A stretch of DNA of 64,000 bases, from NCBI RefSeq assembly GCF_007644105.1, contig NZ_VFAC01000001.1, forward strand, positions 248,001 through 312,000, in the 5' to 3' direction. This DNA comes from Elioraea rosea. Lineage in GTDB: Bacteria; Pseudomonadota; Alphaproteobacteria; Acetobacterales; Acetobacteraceae. Both the position numbers and the translations under genes were made by a program. Positions 1-8,888 of this stretch are shown one piece after another (position 1 is the first letter of the stretch; every line of letters begins with the position of its first letter). Under the pieces are notes generated by a model that was not told the DNA's origin, did not search any database, and saw nothing but the letters and a program-made list of their open reading frames with translations.

Positions 1-1271
1 CTCATCGCGTTGTAAGAGGGGTCCCCGGTCGTGTGCACGATGGTGCCGCGCGTTCCGGCCTCGGTGCCGAGCTTCGGCGCCGGGCCAATCGCCGCGGGAG
101 CGACGAAGCCGTCGACGAGCGGGGCGAGAGCGGCAAGCCGGGTCCGCGCCTCGGTGCGCCGGCGAAGCAGGTCGCGATAGTCGTCGGTGCTCATCGCGCG
201 GCCGAGCTCGAGCCGGGCCCGAAGCGAGGCGCTAATCCCGTCCTTGTGCTGCGCGATCATGTTCTCGACCGACCAGCGCATCTCGAAGGCGCACATCTCG
301 GTCGAGAGCGACATCGCATCGGCGACCGAGGCCTCGAGCGCGTCGAGAAGCTTGTTCTCGCCGGGCAGCAGAAGCGCCACGCCACGGCCGCCGAGCGCTG
401 CCAGCACACGCTCGAAGGCCGCCCTCGTGGCAGGCTCGGTGAGCGGCCAGCCCTCGCCATGCAGCACGGCGAGGCGCGCGGGCTTGCGCGGATCGGGCGG
501 TGCTGCGGGTCCGAACAGGCCGGGATAGCCGGGGTCGCCGCCCGCCCGCTTGGCGATCTCGGCAGCGACCAGCCACATGTCCTCCGCCATCCCGGCATGG
601 ACGCCGACCGTGGAGTGCGACAGCCCCTGGCGTTCGCCGCGGTTCAGCGCGCCCTGCGTCGGCTTCAGCGCCCAGTTTCCGCAGAAGCTCGCCGGGCGGA
701 TCACCGAGCCGACCACCTGCGTGCCGATCGCCGCCGGAACCATCCGCGCACCCACCACGGCCGCCGAGCCGGAGGAGGAACCGCCAGGCGTGCGCGAGGC
801 ATCGAACGGGTTGGTCGTCGGCCCCGGGTGGCTCATGCCGAGCTCGGTCGTCACCGTCTTGCCGAGCACCACCGCACCCGCCTGCCGCAGTGCCTGGACG
901 AGCGCGCTGTCGCGCTTGGGGTGATTGTCCTTGAAGAGAGGCGAGCCCATGCGCGTCGGCATGTCGCGCGTCTCGAGAAGGTCCTTGATGCCGATGGGCA
1001 TGCCGTCGATCGGCGAGAGCGGCGTGCCGGATTTCCAGCGGGCCGAGGAGGCATCCGCCGCCTCGCGCGCGCCCGCCTCGTTCATGCACACCCAGCCCTG
1101 CACCACGGGCTCGCGCGACGCGATCGTCGCGAGGCACCGCTCGAGATAGTCGCGGGGCGTGTCGGTGCCCTTGGAGAAACCCTCCGTCGCGTCGTGGAAC
1201 GTCAGCGGGCAAAAGCCGCCCGGAGAATACGTTTCCTGAGTGGAGGTCTCGCGGCTCGGTGCATCGGTCAT
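1..1271 (-). CDS. Amidase signature-family hydrolase (3' end beyond window)
   Basis: The minus-strand frame reads as an amidase-signature enzyme that hydrolyses a carboxamide bond in the cytoplasm. The glycine/serine-rich nucleophile loop (GGSSSGSA) is visible near position 790, after a stretch reading TNPFDASRTPG, and the catalytic lysine region (GIKDLLET) lies upstream of it. The ATG at 1269-1271 follows a GGGGAGGAATGG ribosome-binding site. About 423 codons are present and the frame is still open at base 1, so the C-terminus is missing; family members are usually 450-500 residues. Substrate is unknown. The next gene upstream, an ELM1-family gene on the same strand, ends 50 bp away. Confidence 0.88.
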   Translation of the reverse strand, partial: MTDAPSRETSTQETYSPGGFCPLTFHDATEGFSKGTDTPRDYLERCLATIASREPVVQGWVCMNEAGAREAADASSARWKSGTPLSPIDGMPIGIKDLLETRDMPTRMGSPLFKDNHPKRDSALVQALRQAGAVVLGKTVTTELGMSHPGPTTNPFDASRTPGGSSSGSAAVVGARMVPAAIGTQVVGSVIRPASFCGNWALKPTQGALNRGERQGLSHSTVGVHAGMAEDMWLVAAEIAKRAGGDPGYPGLFGPAAPPDPRKPARLAVLHGEGWPLTEPATRAAFERVLAALGGRGVALLLPGENKLLDALEASVADAMSLSTEMCAFEMRWSVENMIAQHKDGISASLRARLELGRAMSTDDYRDLLRRRTEARTRLAALAPLVDGFVAPAAIGPAPKLGTEAGTRGTIVHTTGDPSYNAM

Positions 1272-1321
1272 TCCATTCCTCCCCGGATCGTGCGGCGGGG
1301 AGTGTGCACCGGCGCGAGCCG

Positions 1322-2317
1322 TCAGATAAGCCCGCGCGCCCGGATCGCCTCCGCGACACGCCGTGCCTCGTCGAGCGGGGCCCGCTCCTCGCCCTCCAGC
1401 GTCGCGCCGAGCGGTGCGGCGAGCCCGGCGGCGACCAGGCTCGCGTGGAACCGCGCATGGCGCGGTCCGGCGAGCCCCGGGAGAGACCAGAAGAACACCG
1501 GCGCGCGGGTCGCGCACGCCTCGGACAGCATCGAGACGCTGTCTCCCGTCACCACGATGACGTCGGCGAGGCCGAGGAAGCCGCGATAGGGGTTCTCCCC
1601 TCCGACCGCCCAGCGATGCAGGAGATGCGGCACCGCGTCGAGCCCTTCCGCGAGCGCCCCCTCCGCGGGACGCCCTGTGCGCCGGCTCGTCGTCGCCAGC
1701 ACCGACCCGCCGGCCTCGACCGCGAGCGCTGCGACGCGCGTGGCGAGGTCGCGCGCGAGCGCGGGCTCGAGCCCCTCTGCGCGCACCGGGCCGCCGACGA
1801 GAAGCGCGACGCGGGGACGCGGCAGATGCGCCACGCGCTGTGCCCAGGAGGCGGCCGCCTCCTCAAGCCCCACCCGCGTGATCCTGTGCGGCGCCCCGAC
1901 CACCTCGATCACGTTCGGCGCCGCCTGAGGCCGGTCATGCACCGGAAGCACGAGCAGGTCGAACCGCGACGGCGCCACGCCCGGCCGCATGACCTGCACG
2001 AGCCGCGCGCCCGACCGGCGCTTCAGCCAGAGCGCGACAGGCGCCGCACGCCGTCCGGCAGCGATGACGAGCCTCGGCCAGGGCGGAACGAGCCGCGCCC
2101 GCGCCTCCGCTGCGAGCCCGATGAGCGAGCCGCCAGGCAGCAGGTTCGGCAGGCGGGAGAGCCCGGTCCAGGCAAGCGGCTTGATGACGAATGGCTCGCC
2201 CAGTGCCTCCGCGATGCCGAGCGCCTGCGCCGCGGTGCCGGCGCGCGGGTCGGCCAGCACCCATACGGGCGGGGTCGCGGCCTCGGTTGCGGTGGCGTTG
2301 GTTGCGCGGGGGCTCAC
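1322..2317 (-). CDS. ELM1-family (mitochondrial fission ELM1 / DUF1022) protein
   Basis: 331 residues. The N-terminal VWVLADPRAGTAAQALGIAEAL and the later VVTGDSVSMLSEAC and FFWSLPGLAGPRHARFH stretches match the ELM1 family, a glycosyltransferase-fold group found in alphaproteobacteria and plant mitochondria. The bacterial role is not established; the VTGDS-SMLSEA segment resembles the nucleotide-sugar site of GT-B enzymes. The start drawn is a GTG at 2315-2317 with only a weak Shine-Dalgarno; the conserved region starts about 17 residues in, so a slightly later start is possible. It is divergent from pyrE, which begins 42 bp away. Confidence 0.82.
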   Translation of the reverse strand: MSPRATNATATEAATPPVWVLADPRAGTAAQALGIAEALGEPFVIKPLAWTGLSRLPNLLPGGSLIGLAAEARARLVPPWPRLVIAAGRRAAPVALWLKRRSGARLVQVMRPGVAPSRFDLLVLPVHDRPQAAPNVIEVVGAPHRITRVGLEEAAASWAQRVAHLPRPRVALLVGGPVRAEGLEPALARDLATRVAALAVEAGGSVLATTSRRTGRPAEGALAEGLDAVPHLLHRWAVGGENPYRGFLGLADVIVVTGDSVSMLSEACATRAPVFFWSLPGLAGPRHARFHASLVAAGLAAPLGATLEGEERAPLDEARRVAEAIRARGLI

Positions 2318-2359
2318 GCGAAGCTAGGGAAAGAGAGCAAGAAGGGGAGCCTCCGCCGC

Positions 2360-3073
2360 ATGTCCGACCGTCACGCTACCGTCTGGGACCGCGATGCGGC
2401 ACTGATCGCCGCGCGAATCCTGCTCGACATCAAGGCGGTGAACTTCAGGCCCGAGGAGCCCTACACCTTCACCTCGGGCTGGAAATCGCCCGTCTACATC
2501 GACTGCCGCAAGATCATCTACTTTCCCCGCGCGCGGGCCAAGATCTGCGACCTCGCGGTGGAGAAGATCGGCCGGCATGTCGGCTACGAGACCTTCGACG
2601 TGGTGGCGGGCGGCGAGACCGCCGGCATCCCCTTCGCCGCCTGGATCGCCGACCGGATGCTCACGCCGATGGTCTACGTCCGGAAGAAGCCGAAGGGCTT
2701 CGGCCGCAACGCGCTGATCGAGGGCGACGCGCCGGAAGGCCAGCGCACCCTTCTGGTCGAGGACCTGACGACGGACGGGCAGAGCAAGATCCGCTTCTGC
2801 CAGGCGCTGCGCGACGCAGGCGCGATCGTGAACCACACCTTCGTCGTGTTCTACTACGGTGTCTTCCCCGGCTCGTTCGAAACCCTGAAGGCGATGGACA
2901 TCGGCCTGCACCATCTCTGCACCTGGTGGGACGTGCTCGAGGTCTGCCGCACCAACCCCTATTTCAGCGACGAGGCGCTCGCCGAGGTGCGAAAGTTCCT
3001 CGACGACCCGGTGACGTGGTCGACCTCGCGCGGCGGCATCGGCTCGACGGCTGAGGCGAAGGCAGAGGCGTGA
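2360..3073 (+). CDS. pyrE: Orotate phosphoribosyltransferase
   Basis: 237 residues. It transfers phosphoribose from PRPP to orotate to form OMP in de novo pyrimidine synthesis. The family features visible are FTSGWKSPVYIDCRK near residue 40, the GGETAGIPFA loop, VRKKPKGFGRN, and the PRPP-binding motif LLVEDLTTDGQSK around residue 138. The ATG at 2360 is chosen because an AAGGGGAG site precedes it and the family N-terminus fits; the frame is open far upstream but that stretch is not conserved. Its TGA overlaps the GTG start of the following binding-protein gene (GTGA), so pyrE is translationally coupled to a transporter gene, an uncommon partner. Confidence 0.95.
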   Translation: MSDRHATVWDRDAALIAARILLDIKAVNFRPEEPYTFTSGWKSPVYIDCRKIIYFPRARAKICDLAVEKIGRHVGYETFDVVAGGETAGIPFAAWIADRMLTPMVYVRKKPKGFGRNALIEGDAPEGQRTLLVEDLTTDGQSKIRFCQALRDAGAIVNHTFVVFYYGVFPGSFETLKAMDIGLHHLCTWWDVLEVCRTNPYFSDEALAEVRKFLDDPVTWSTSRGGIGSTAEAKAEA

Positions 3074-4752
3074 GGGTCGCGGGCGCCGTCGCACTCGCTG
3101 CTGCGCTGGCCACGGCGCCGGCAGCGGCGCAGCCGCGCGAGGCGCCCGCGTCAGCGACGCGGGAACAGCTCACCATCGGCATCACGCAGTTCCCCTCGAC
3201 CTTCCATCCCGCCATCGAGAACATGGCGGCGAAAAGCTACATCCTCGGCCTCGCGCGCCGGCCGATGACCACCTACGACGCGGAGTGGGCCCTCACCTGC
3301 CTGCTCTGCGCGCGCCTGCCGACCATCGAGAACGGCGACGCGGTGCCGGAGACGGCGCCGAACGGCAACCCGGGCATCCGCGTCACCTACCGCATCCGGG
3401 ACGACGCCACATGGGGCGACGGATCGCCCGTCACGGCCGAGGATCTCGTCTTTTCCTGGACGGCGGGGCGCGAGGCGGCGACGGGGATGGGCCCGGCAGA
3501 GCTATACCGCTCGCTGCATCGCATCGTGGTGGTCGACGAGCGGACGATCACGCTGCATTTCGACAAGCTCACCTTCGCCTACAACGCGATCAACGATTTC
3601 CAGCCCCTCCCCGCGCGGCTCGAGAAGCCGGTATGGGAGGCCGATCCACGCGGCTACCGCACCCGCACGCTGTATGACCGGGAGACGACCAATCCCGGTC
3701 TCTGGAATGGTCCCTACCGCATCACGGCCGTGCAGGCGGGTGCCTCGGTGACGCTCGAGCGCAACGAGGCGTGGAAGGGTCCCGCCCCCGCCTTCCGCCG
3801 CATCACCGTGCGCACGATCGAGAATACGACCGCGCTCGAGGCGGCGCTGCTCGCTGGGCAGATCGACATGATCGGCGGCGAGCTCGGCCTCTCGCTCGAC
3901 CAGGCGCTCGCGCTCGAGAAGCGCGCGGCGAGCCGCTTCCGCTTCCACTTCCAGCCCGGCCTCGTCTATGAGCATCTCGATGTCAATCTCGACATCCCCA
4001 CGCTCAAGGACGCGCGCGTGCGCCGCGCGCTCCTTGCCGCGATCGACCGGCAGCAGATCGTCGACCGGCTGTTCGAGGGGCGGCAGCCGGTGGCACGCAC
4101 CTTCGTCAACCCGCTCGACTGGATGGCCGATGACAGCATCCCCGCGACGGGATTCGACCCCGCGCTCGCGCGGCGGCTTCTCGAGGAGGCAGGCTGGCGG
4201 CCGGGACCCGACGGCATACGCCGCAACGACGCTGGCGAGCGCCTCTCGCTCGAGCTGATGACGACGGCTGGAAACCGATCGCGCGAGCTCGTGCAGCAGG
4301 TGCTGCAGGGTATGTGGCGGCAGGCAGGCATCGAGGTGCGGATCCGCAACGAGCCGCCGCGCGTGTTCTTCGGCGAGACCGTCTCGCGTCGCCGCTTCCA
4401 GGGGCTGGCGCTGTTCGCCTGGATCTCCTCGCCGGAGAACGTTCCGCGCACGATCCTGCATTCGAGCGAGATCCCGCGCGAGGAGACGAACTGGTCGGGC
4501 CAGAACTACACCGGCTTCCGCAACGCGGAGATGGACGAGCTGATCGAGCGCATCCCCGTCACGCTCGACAAGGACGAGCGTCGGCCGATGTGGCGGCGGG
4601 TGCAGGAAATCTACGCGGAAGAGTTGCCGGTGCTGCCGCTCTTCTTCCGATCCGATGCGCATATCTGGCCGCGCTGGCTCGAGGGCGTGCGGCCGACGGG
4701 ACATCTCGCGCCCTCGACGCTCTGGGTCGAGCAGTGGCGGGTCGCGCGGTAG
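3070..4752 (+). CDS. Oligopeptide/dipeptide-type ABC transporter substrate-binding protein (SBP family 5)
   Basis: 560 residues with a GTG start overlapping the pyrE stop. The first ~21 residues form a signal peptide (alanine-rich core ending AAAQ), so the product is periplasmic. Family 5 features are TYRIRDDATWGDGSPVTAEDLVFSW near residue 105-130 and the conserved DARVRRALLAAIDRQQIVD segment around residue 315. It should deliver peptides or similar ligands to the two permeases encoded directly downstream (4823-5767 and 5778-6662). No lipobox is seen. Specificity cannot be read. Confidence 0.92.
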   Translation: MRVAGAVALAAALATAPAAAQPREAPASATREQLTIGITQFPSTFHPAIENMAAKSYILGLARRPMTTYDAEWALTCLLCARLPTIENGDAVPETAPNGNPGIRVTYRIRDDATWGDGSPVTAEDLVFSWTAGREAATGMGPAELYRSLHRIVVVDERTITLHFDKLTFAYNAINDFQPLPARLEKPVWEADPRGYRTRTLYDRETTNPGLWNGPYRITAVQAGASVTLERNEAWKGPAPAFRRITVRTIENTTALEAALLAGQIDMIGGELGLSLDQALALEKRAASRFRFHFQPGLVYEHLDVNLDIPTLKDARVRRALLAAIDRQQIVDRLFEGRQPVARTFVNPLDWMADDSIPATGFDPALARRLLEEAGWRPGPDGIRRNDAGERLSLELMTTAGNRSRELVQQVLQGMWRQAGIEVRIRNEPPRVFFGETVSRRRFQGLALFAWISSPENVPRTILHSSEIPREETNWSGQNYTGFRNAEMDELIERIPVTLDKDERRPMWRRVQEIYAEELPVLPLFFRSDAHIWPRWLEGVRPTGHLAPSTLWVEQWRVAR

Positions 4753-4822
4753 AGCCGATCCTGGCGAGCATCGTCACGCATGCGGCCGATTCTAGCCGTA
4801 TGCGCTCTGCTCGTGGCGCCGC

Positions 4823-5767
4823 GTGCTGAGGCTCATCGGCGGGCGGCTCGCGCAGGCCGCGATCACGCTCGCCCTCCTCTCCTTCGCGACCTTCCTTCTG
4901 ATCGGGCTGATGCCCGGCGACCCGATCGACCTCGCCATCGCGGGCGACCCACGCCTCGGCGCCGAGGACGCCGCGCGGCTGCGGGCCCTGCACGGGCTCG
5001 ACCAGCCGCTGCTGGCCCGCTACTGGGCGTGGGCCACCGGCGCGCTCCAGGGCCAGTTCGGCTTCTCGCGCCTGTTCGCCAGGCCCGCAGCGGAGGTGCT
5101 CGGCGATGCGCTCCTCGCCTCGCTCGCGCTCCTGCTTCCGGCGACGATCCTCTCCGCCGCGATCGGCGTCACGCTCGGCATCCTCGCCGCGCGCCGGCCG
5201 CGTTCGGGGCTAGACTACACGGTGAACTTCATCGCCTTCGCCGGCGTGTCGCTTCCTTCGTTCTGGCTCGGCATCCTTCTCGTCATCCTCTTCGCCGTCA
5301 CGCTCGGCTGGCTTCCCGCGGGCGGGCCACCCGATGCGCCCGGGATCGTGCCGTGGCTGCGGCATCTCGCGCTGCCCATGGCGACGCTGACCGTGCTCGG
5401 CCTCGCCTCCTACGCGCGGCAGACGCGCGCGGCGATGATGGAAGCGCTGCGCGACCCATGGATCCGCACCGCACGCGCCAAGGGTGCGGGCGAGCGCGCG
5501 GTGGTGCTGCGCCACGCCCTGCCGAACGCCGCGGTGCCGATCATCACCGTCGCCGCGCTCGATTTCGCGACCCTCGTCTCCGGCGCGCTGGTGACGGAGG
5601 CCGTGTTCGCCTGGCCGGGCATGGGCAAGACGATTTACGACGCGATCCTCGGCAACGACTACAACCTCGCACTTCTCGCGCTGCTTCTCTCCGCAGCCGT
5701 GACGTTGGCCGCCTCGCTTGCCGCCGACATCGCGCAGATCGCGATCGACCCGCGGGTGCGGACGTGA
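4823..5767 (+). CDS. DppB/OppB-type ABC transporter permease
   Basis: 314 residues, starting at a GTG (LRLIGGRLAQAAI) with the family's typical first membrane helix. LMPGDPIDL, a standard DppB motif, follows at about residue 30, and the EAA loop near residue 205-225 contains DPWIRTARAKG before the last helices. It forms one half of the inner-membrane channel for the upstream binding protein. The gap to the binding-protein gene is 70 bp and to the next permease 10 bp, consistent with one operon. Confidence 0.93.
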   Translation: MLRLIGGRLAQAAITLALLSFATFLLIGLMPGDPIDLAIAGDPRLGAEDAARLRALHGLDQPLLARYWAWATGALQGQFGFSRLFARPAAEVLGDALLASLALLLPATILSAAIGVTLGILAARRPRSGLDYTVNFIAFAGVSLPSFWLGILLVILFAVTLGWLPAGGPPDAPGIVPWLRHLALPMATLTVLGLASYARQTRAAMMEALRDPWIRTARAKGAGERAVVLRHALPNAAVPIITVAALDFATLVSGALVTEAVFAWPGMGKTIYDAILGNDYNLALLALLLSAAVTLAASLAADIAQIAIDPRVRT

Positions 5768-5777
5768 GGGCCGGGGC

Positions 5778-6662
5778 ATGACGGGGCGCGCCTGGCAGCG
5801 CTTCCTTGGCCACCACGCCGCCGTCGCCTCGGTCTTCCTGCTCGCGCTGATCGCGGCTTCGGCGCTCGCGGCACCACTGATCGCCGCCGCGCTCGGCCAT
5901 GACCCGTTCACGCCCGATCTCTTCAAGCGGTTCGAGGCGGCCTCCCCTGCGCACCCGCTCGGGACCGACGAGCTCGGCCGCGACCTTCTCCTTCGCCTGC
6001 TCTACGGCGCGCGCGTCTCGCTTGCCGTCGGGCTCGTCGCAGCACTCGTCTCCGCGGTGATCGGAACCGCCGTCGGGCTCACCGCCGCCTGGTTCGGCGG
6101 CGCGGTCGATGCCGCGCTGATGCGGCTGGCGGACGGGCTGATCGCGCTTCCCTCCCTGCCGCTGCTGATCGTTCTCGCCGCAGTCGATCCTGCAAGGCTC
6201 GGCCTGCCGCGCGGGGCGATGTGGTTCGACCTCGCGCGCATCGTGCTGATCATCGCGGTGTTCGGCTGGGTGAAGGTCGCGCGCATCGCCCGCGCCTCCG
6301 CACTGTCGATCCTGAGGCGGGACTATGCACGCGCGGCCGTCGCGCTAGGCGCCTCGGGGGGGCGGGTTCTGTGGCGGCACGTCGCGCCGAACCTCGCCGC
6401 GCACGTGACGGTCGCGAGCACGCAGACCGTGGGCGCGGTGATCCTGCTCGAGAGCGTGCTCTCCTTCCTCGGCCTCGGCATCCAACCGCCGCTGCCCTCC
6501 TGGGGCAACATGCTCGCCTCGGCGCAGGAGCTCGTTTTCGCAGCGCCGATGGCCGCCGTATGGCCGGGGATGATGATCTTCCTGACGGTGGTCGCGACCA
6601 ATTTCATCGGCGATGGGCTGGCCGACGCGCTCGACCCCCGGGCCGACATCGTCAAGGCGTGA
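5778..6662 (+). CDS. DppC/OppC-type ABC transporter permease
   Basis: 294 residues. The HPLGTDELGRDLLLRLLYGARVSL motif at about residue 57-80 is the signature of the DppC partner, and the EAA loop (DYARAAVALGASG) sits near residue 178-190, followed by SVLSFLGLGIQPPLPSWG. It pairs with the preceding permease. The ATG at 5778 is 10 bp after the previous stop; the longer open frame upstream overlaps that gene and was not used. No ATP-binding subunit follows: the next gene is phoX after a 105-bp gap. Confidence 0.93.
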   Translation: MTGRAWQRFLGHHAAVASVFLLALIAASALAAPLIAAALGHDPFTPDLFKRFEAASPAHPLGTDELGRDLLLRLLYGARVSLAVGLVAALVSAVIGTAVGLTAAWFGGAVDAALMRLADGLIALPSLPLLIVLAAVDPARLGLPRGAMWFDLARIVLIIAVFGWVKVARIARASALSILRRDYARAAVALGASGGRVLWRHVAPNLAAHVTVASTQTVGAVILLESVLSFLGLGIQPPLPSWGNMLASAQELVFAAPMAAVWPGMMIFLTVVATNFIGDGLADALDPRADIVKA

Positions 6663-6671
6663 GCCCCAGCG

Positions 6672-6689
6672 CTGTCACGAAAGCTTCCC
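6672..6689 (+). promoter_or_regulatory. Possible degenerate Pho box upstream of phoX
   Basis: CTGTCACGAAAGCTTCCC lies 79-96 bp upstream of the phoX ATG. Its first 7 bases match the CTGTCA(T/C) half-site bound by PhoB; the second half-site, 11 bp later, matches poorly. PhoX genes are commonly PhoB-controlled, which motivates the call, but on sequence alone this is weak. Confidence 0.25.
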
Positions 6690-6767
6690 CGACGCGACCG
6701 GCGGGCGACGCTAGAACACCGACACAAGGCAGCGGCCAACGCGCCTGGTCGAGACAAGGAGCGATCG

Positions 6768-8819
6768 ATGACCGACACCCCCGTCGTGCTGCATGACGCA
6801 GGCGAGGGCGACGAGCCCCTGTGCAACACCTCCGCCAACGCCTCGTTTGGCGAGATCGTCGAGGCGCGGCTGTCGCGCCGCGGCACGCTTCTCGGGGGGC
6901 TCACCGCCGCGCTGGGTGCGATGTTCGTCAGGCCCGCGCCCGCCGCCGCACAGGGCGCGACGCAGGGGGCCGCGCAGGCCGGCTCCGAGCCGATGCTCGG
7001 CTTCACCGCCGTTCCGACGAGCGCGGCCGACCGCATCGCCGTGCCGCAGGGCTACACCGCCCGCGTCCTCACCCCCTGGGGCACGCCGATCACCGGGTCG
7101 TTGCCGCAGTTCAGCACGCGCAACAGCGGCGCCGACCAGGCGATGCAGATCGGCCAGCACCACGACGGGATGCACTTCTTCCCGATCGAGGGGCGCGACC
7201 CGTACCAGGGCAGCTCGACCGACGGGCTGCTCGTGATGAACCACGAGTACGTCGAGCCGCGCTTCCTGCACGGCGCGCGCTATGCCGGGCAGAAGCTGAG
7301 CGGCTCGGCCGTCGTCGTCACCGACGGCAAGCGCGACGACGACGAGGTGGCGAAGGAGATCAACGCCCACGGCGTCTCCGTCGTGCGGATCGCCCGGCAG
7401 GCAGACGGCACCTGGGCGGTGCAGCGCGACCAGCGCAACCGCCGCATCACTGGCCAGACGCCGATGGAGATCGCCGGCCCGGTGCGCGGCTCTGCCCTCG
7501 TGCGGACGAAGTACAGCCCCGACGGCACTCGTACGCGCGGCACGCTGAACAACTGCGCGCACGGCGTGACGCCCTGGAACACCTACCTCACCTGCGAGGA
7601 GAACTGGGCAGGCTACTTCCGCAACGGCGCAACCTCGGGCGACCGCCCTGCCCTGCCGCGCGAGCAGGCGCGCTACGGCGTCTCGACGCGCCGCGGCCGC
7701 TACGGCTGGGAGCTCGCCGCCTCGGCTGCGGACGAGTTCGTGCGCTTCGACGCGACGCCGAGCGGCGCGGACGCGACGGCCGACTACCGCAACGAGCCGA
7801 ACACCTTCGGCTGGGTGGTCGAGGTCGATCCGTTCGATCCCGAGAGCGTGCCCGTCAAGCGCACCCATCTCGGCCGCTTCGCGCATGAGGGCGTGGTGTT
7901 CGGCCCGGCCCGCGAGGGCCGCCCCGTCGTCGCCTATTCGGGCGACGATGCGATGTTCGAGTACATCTACAAGTTCGTCTCCGCCCGGCCGTACAGCGCC
8001 GCCACCGCGAATGGCAGCCTGCTCGACGAGGGCACGCTCTATGTCGCGAAGTTCAACGACGACGGCTCGGGCGAGTGGCTCGCGCTGGCGCCCGGCCAGA
8101 ACGGCCTGACGGAGGCGGACGGGTTCGGCACGCTCGCCGAGATCCTCGTCAACACCCGGGCCGCGGCGGACAAGGTGGGTGCCACGAAGATGGACCGGCC
8201 GGAGTGGGGCGCGGTCGATCCCCGCACGGGCGAGGTGTACTTCACGCTCACCAACAACACCCGCCGCGCCGAGAACCAGGTCGATCGTGCCAACCCGCGG
8301 GCGAAGAGCCAGTTCGGCCACATCATCCGCTGGCGCGAGGCGAATGACGACCACGCCGCGACGCGCTTCAGCTGGGACATCTTCGTGTTCGCCGGTCCGG
8401 AACGCGACAGCCGCGACAAGGCAGGCCGTGCACTTACCGCCGACAGCATCTTCGCCTGCCCCGACGGGCTCTGGTTCGATGCGGCCGGCAGGCTCTGGAT
8501 CCAGACCGACATCGGCGAGAGAGAGCAGAACAAGGGCGACCTCGAGGTCTTCGGCAACAACCAGATGCTCGCTGCCGACCCGACGACCGGCGAGATCCGC
8601 CGCTTCCTCACCGGCCCGTTCGGCCAGGAGATCACCGGCGTCGTCACCACGCCGGATCGCCGGACCATGTTCATCAATGTCCAACACCCCGGCGCGACGA
8701 CCTCCGCGGACGACTTCGCCGCAGGCAAGCCGGTGAGCCTCTGGCCGGATGGAGAGGGCGTGCCGCGCTCGGCAACCGTCGTCATCACCAAGGACGACGG
8801 CGGCATCATCGGCACCTGA
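6768..8819 (+). CDS. phoX: PhoX-family alkaline phosphatase (Tat-exported)
   Basis: 683 residues. PhoX enzymes are periplasmic or extracellular calcium/iron phosphomonoesterases used in phosphate scavenging. The N-terminus carries a twin-arginine signal (SRRGTLLGG, R37-R38) and a hydrophobic segment ending in AAAQG. Family hallmarks are NNCAHGVTPWNTYLTCEENW (Cys263, Cys276, Glu277-Glu278), FGWVVEVDPFDPESVPVKR, and late LEVFGNNQMLAADP and TGVVTTPDRRTMF. ATG at 6768 has AAGGAG just upstream. The gene stands alone between the peptide permease genes and a terminator, facing a diverged PhoX-like gene. Confidence 0.93.
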   Translation: MTDTPVVLHDAGEGDEPLCNTSANASFGEIVEARLSRRGTLLGGLTAALGAMFVRPAPAAAQGATQGAAQAGSEPMLGFTAVPTSAADRIAVPQGYTARVLTPWGTPITGSLPQFSTRNSGADQAMQIGQHHDGMHFFPIEGRDPYQGSSTDGLLVMNHEYVEPRFLHGARYAGQKLSGSAVVVTDGKRDDDEVAKEINAHGVSVVRIARQADGTWAVQRDQRNRRITGQTPMEIAGPVRGSALVRTKYSPDGTRTRGTLNNCAHGVTPWNTYLTCEENWAGYFRNGATSGDRPALPREQARYGVSTRRGRYGWELAASAADEFVRFDATPSGADATADYRNEPNTFGWVVEVDPFDPESVPVKRTHLGRFAHEGVVFGPAREGRPVVAYSGDDAMFEYIYKFVSARPYSAATANGSLLDEGTLYVAKFNDDGSGEWLALAPGQNGLTEADGFGTLAEILVNTRAAADKVGATKMDRPEWGAVDPRTGEVYFTLTNNTRRAENQVDRANPRAKSQFGHIIRWREANDDHAATRFSWDIFVFAGPERDSRDKAGRALTADSIFACPDGLWFDAAGRLWIQTDIGEREQNKGDLEVFGNNQMLAADPTTGEIRRFLTGPFGQEITGVVTTPDRRTMFINVQHPGATTSADDFAAGKPVSLWPDGEGVPRSATVVITKDDGGIIGT

Positions 8820-8843
8820 GCCGGGTCACGGCCGAAACGACGA

Positions 8844-8877
8844 GGGCTCCGCCGCGAGGCGGAGCCCTTCTTCGTTC
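8844..8877 (+). terminator. Rho-independent terminator after phoX
   Basis: A perfect 10-bp stem (GGGCTCCGCC / GGCGGAGCCC) with a GCGA loop is followed by TTCTTCGTTC. It lies 24 bp after the phoX stop and 11 bp before the end of the convergent gene, so it can also stop minus-strand transcripts, although the T-run there is weaker. Confidence 0.85.
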
Positions 8878-8888
8878 GCACGGCGAAC

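Noticed and set aside
33-1589. Long plus-strand open frame opposite the amidase and ELM1-family genes.
   Set aside because: Arg/Ala/Gly-rich translation with no motif, antisense to clear family matches; a GC-rich shadow frame.
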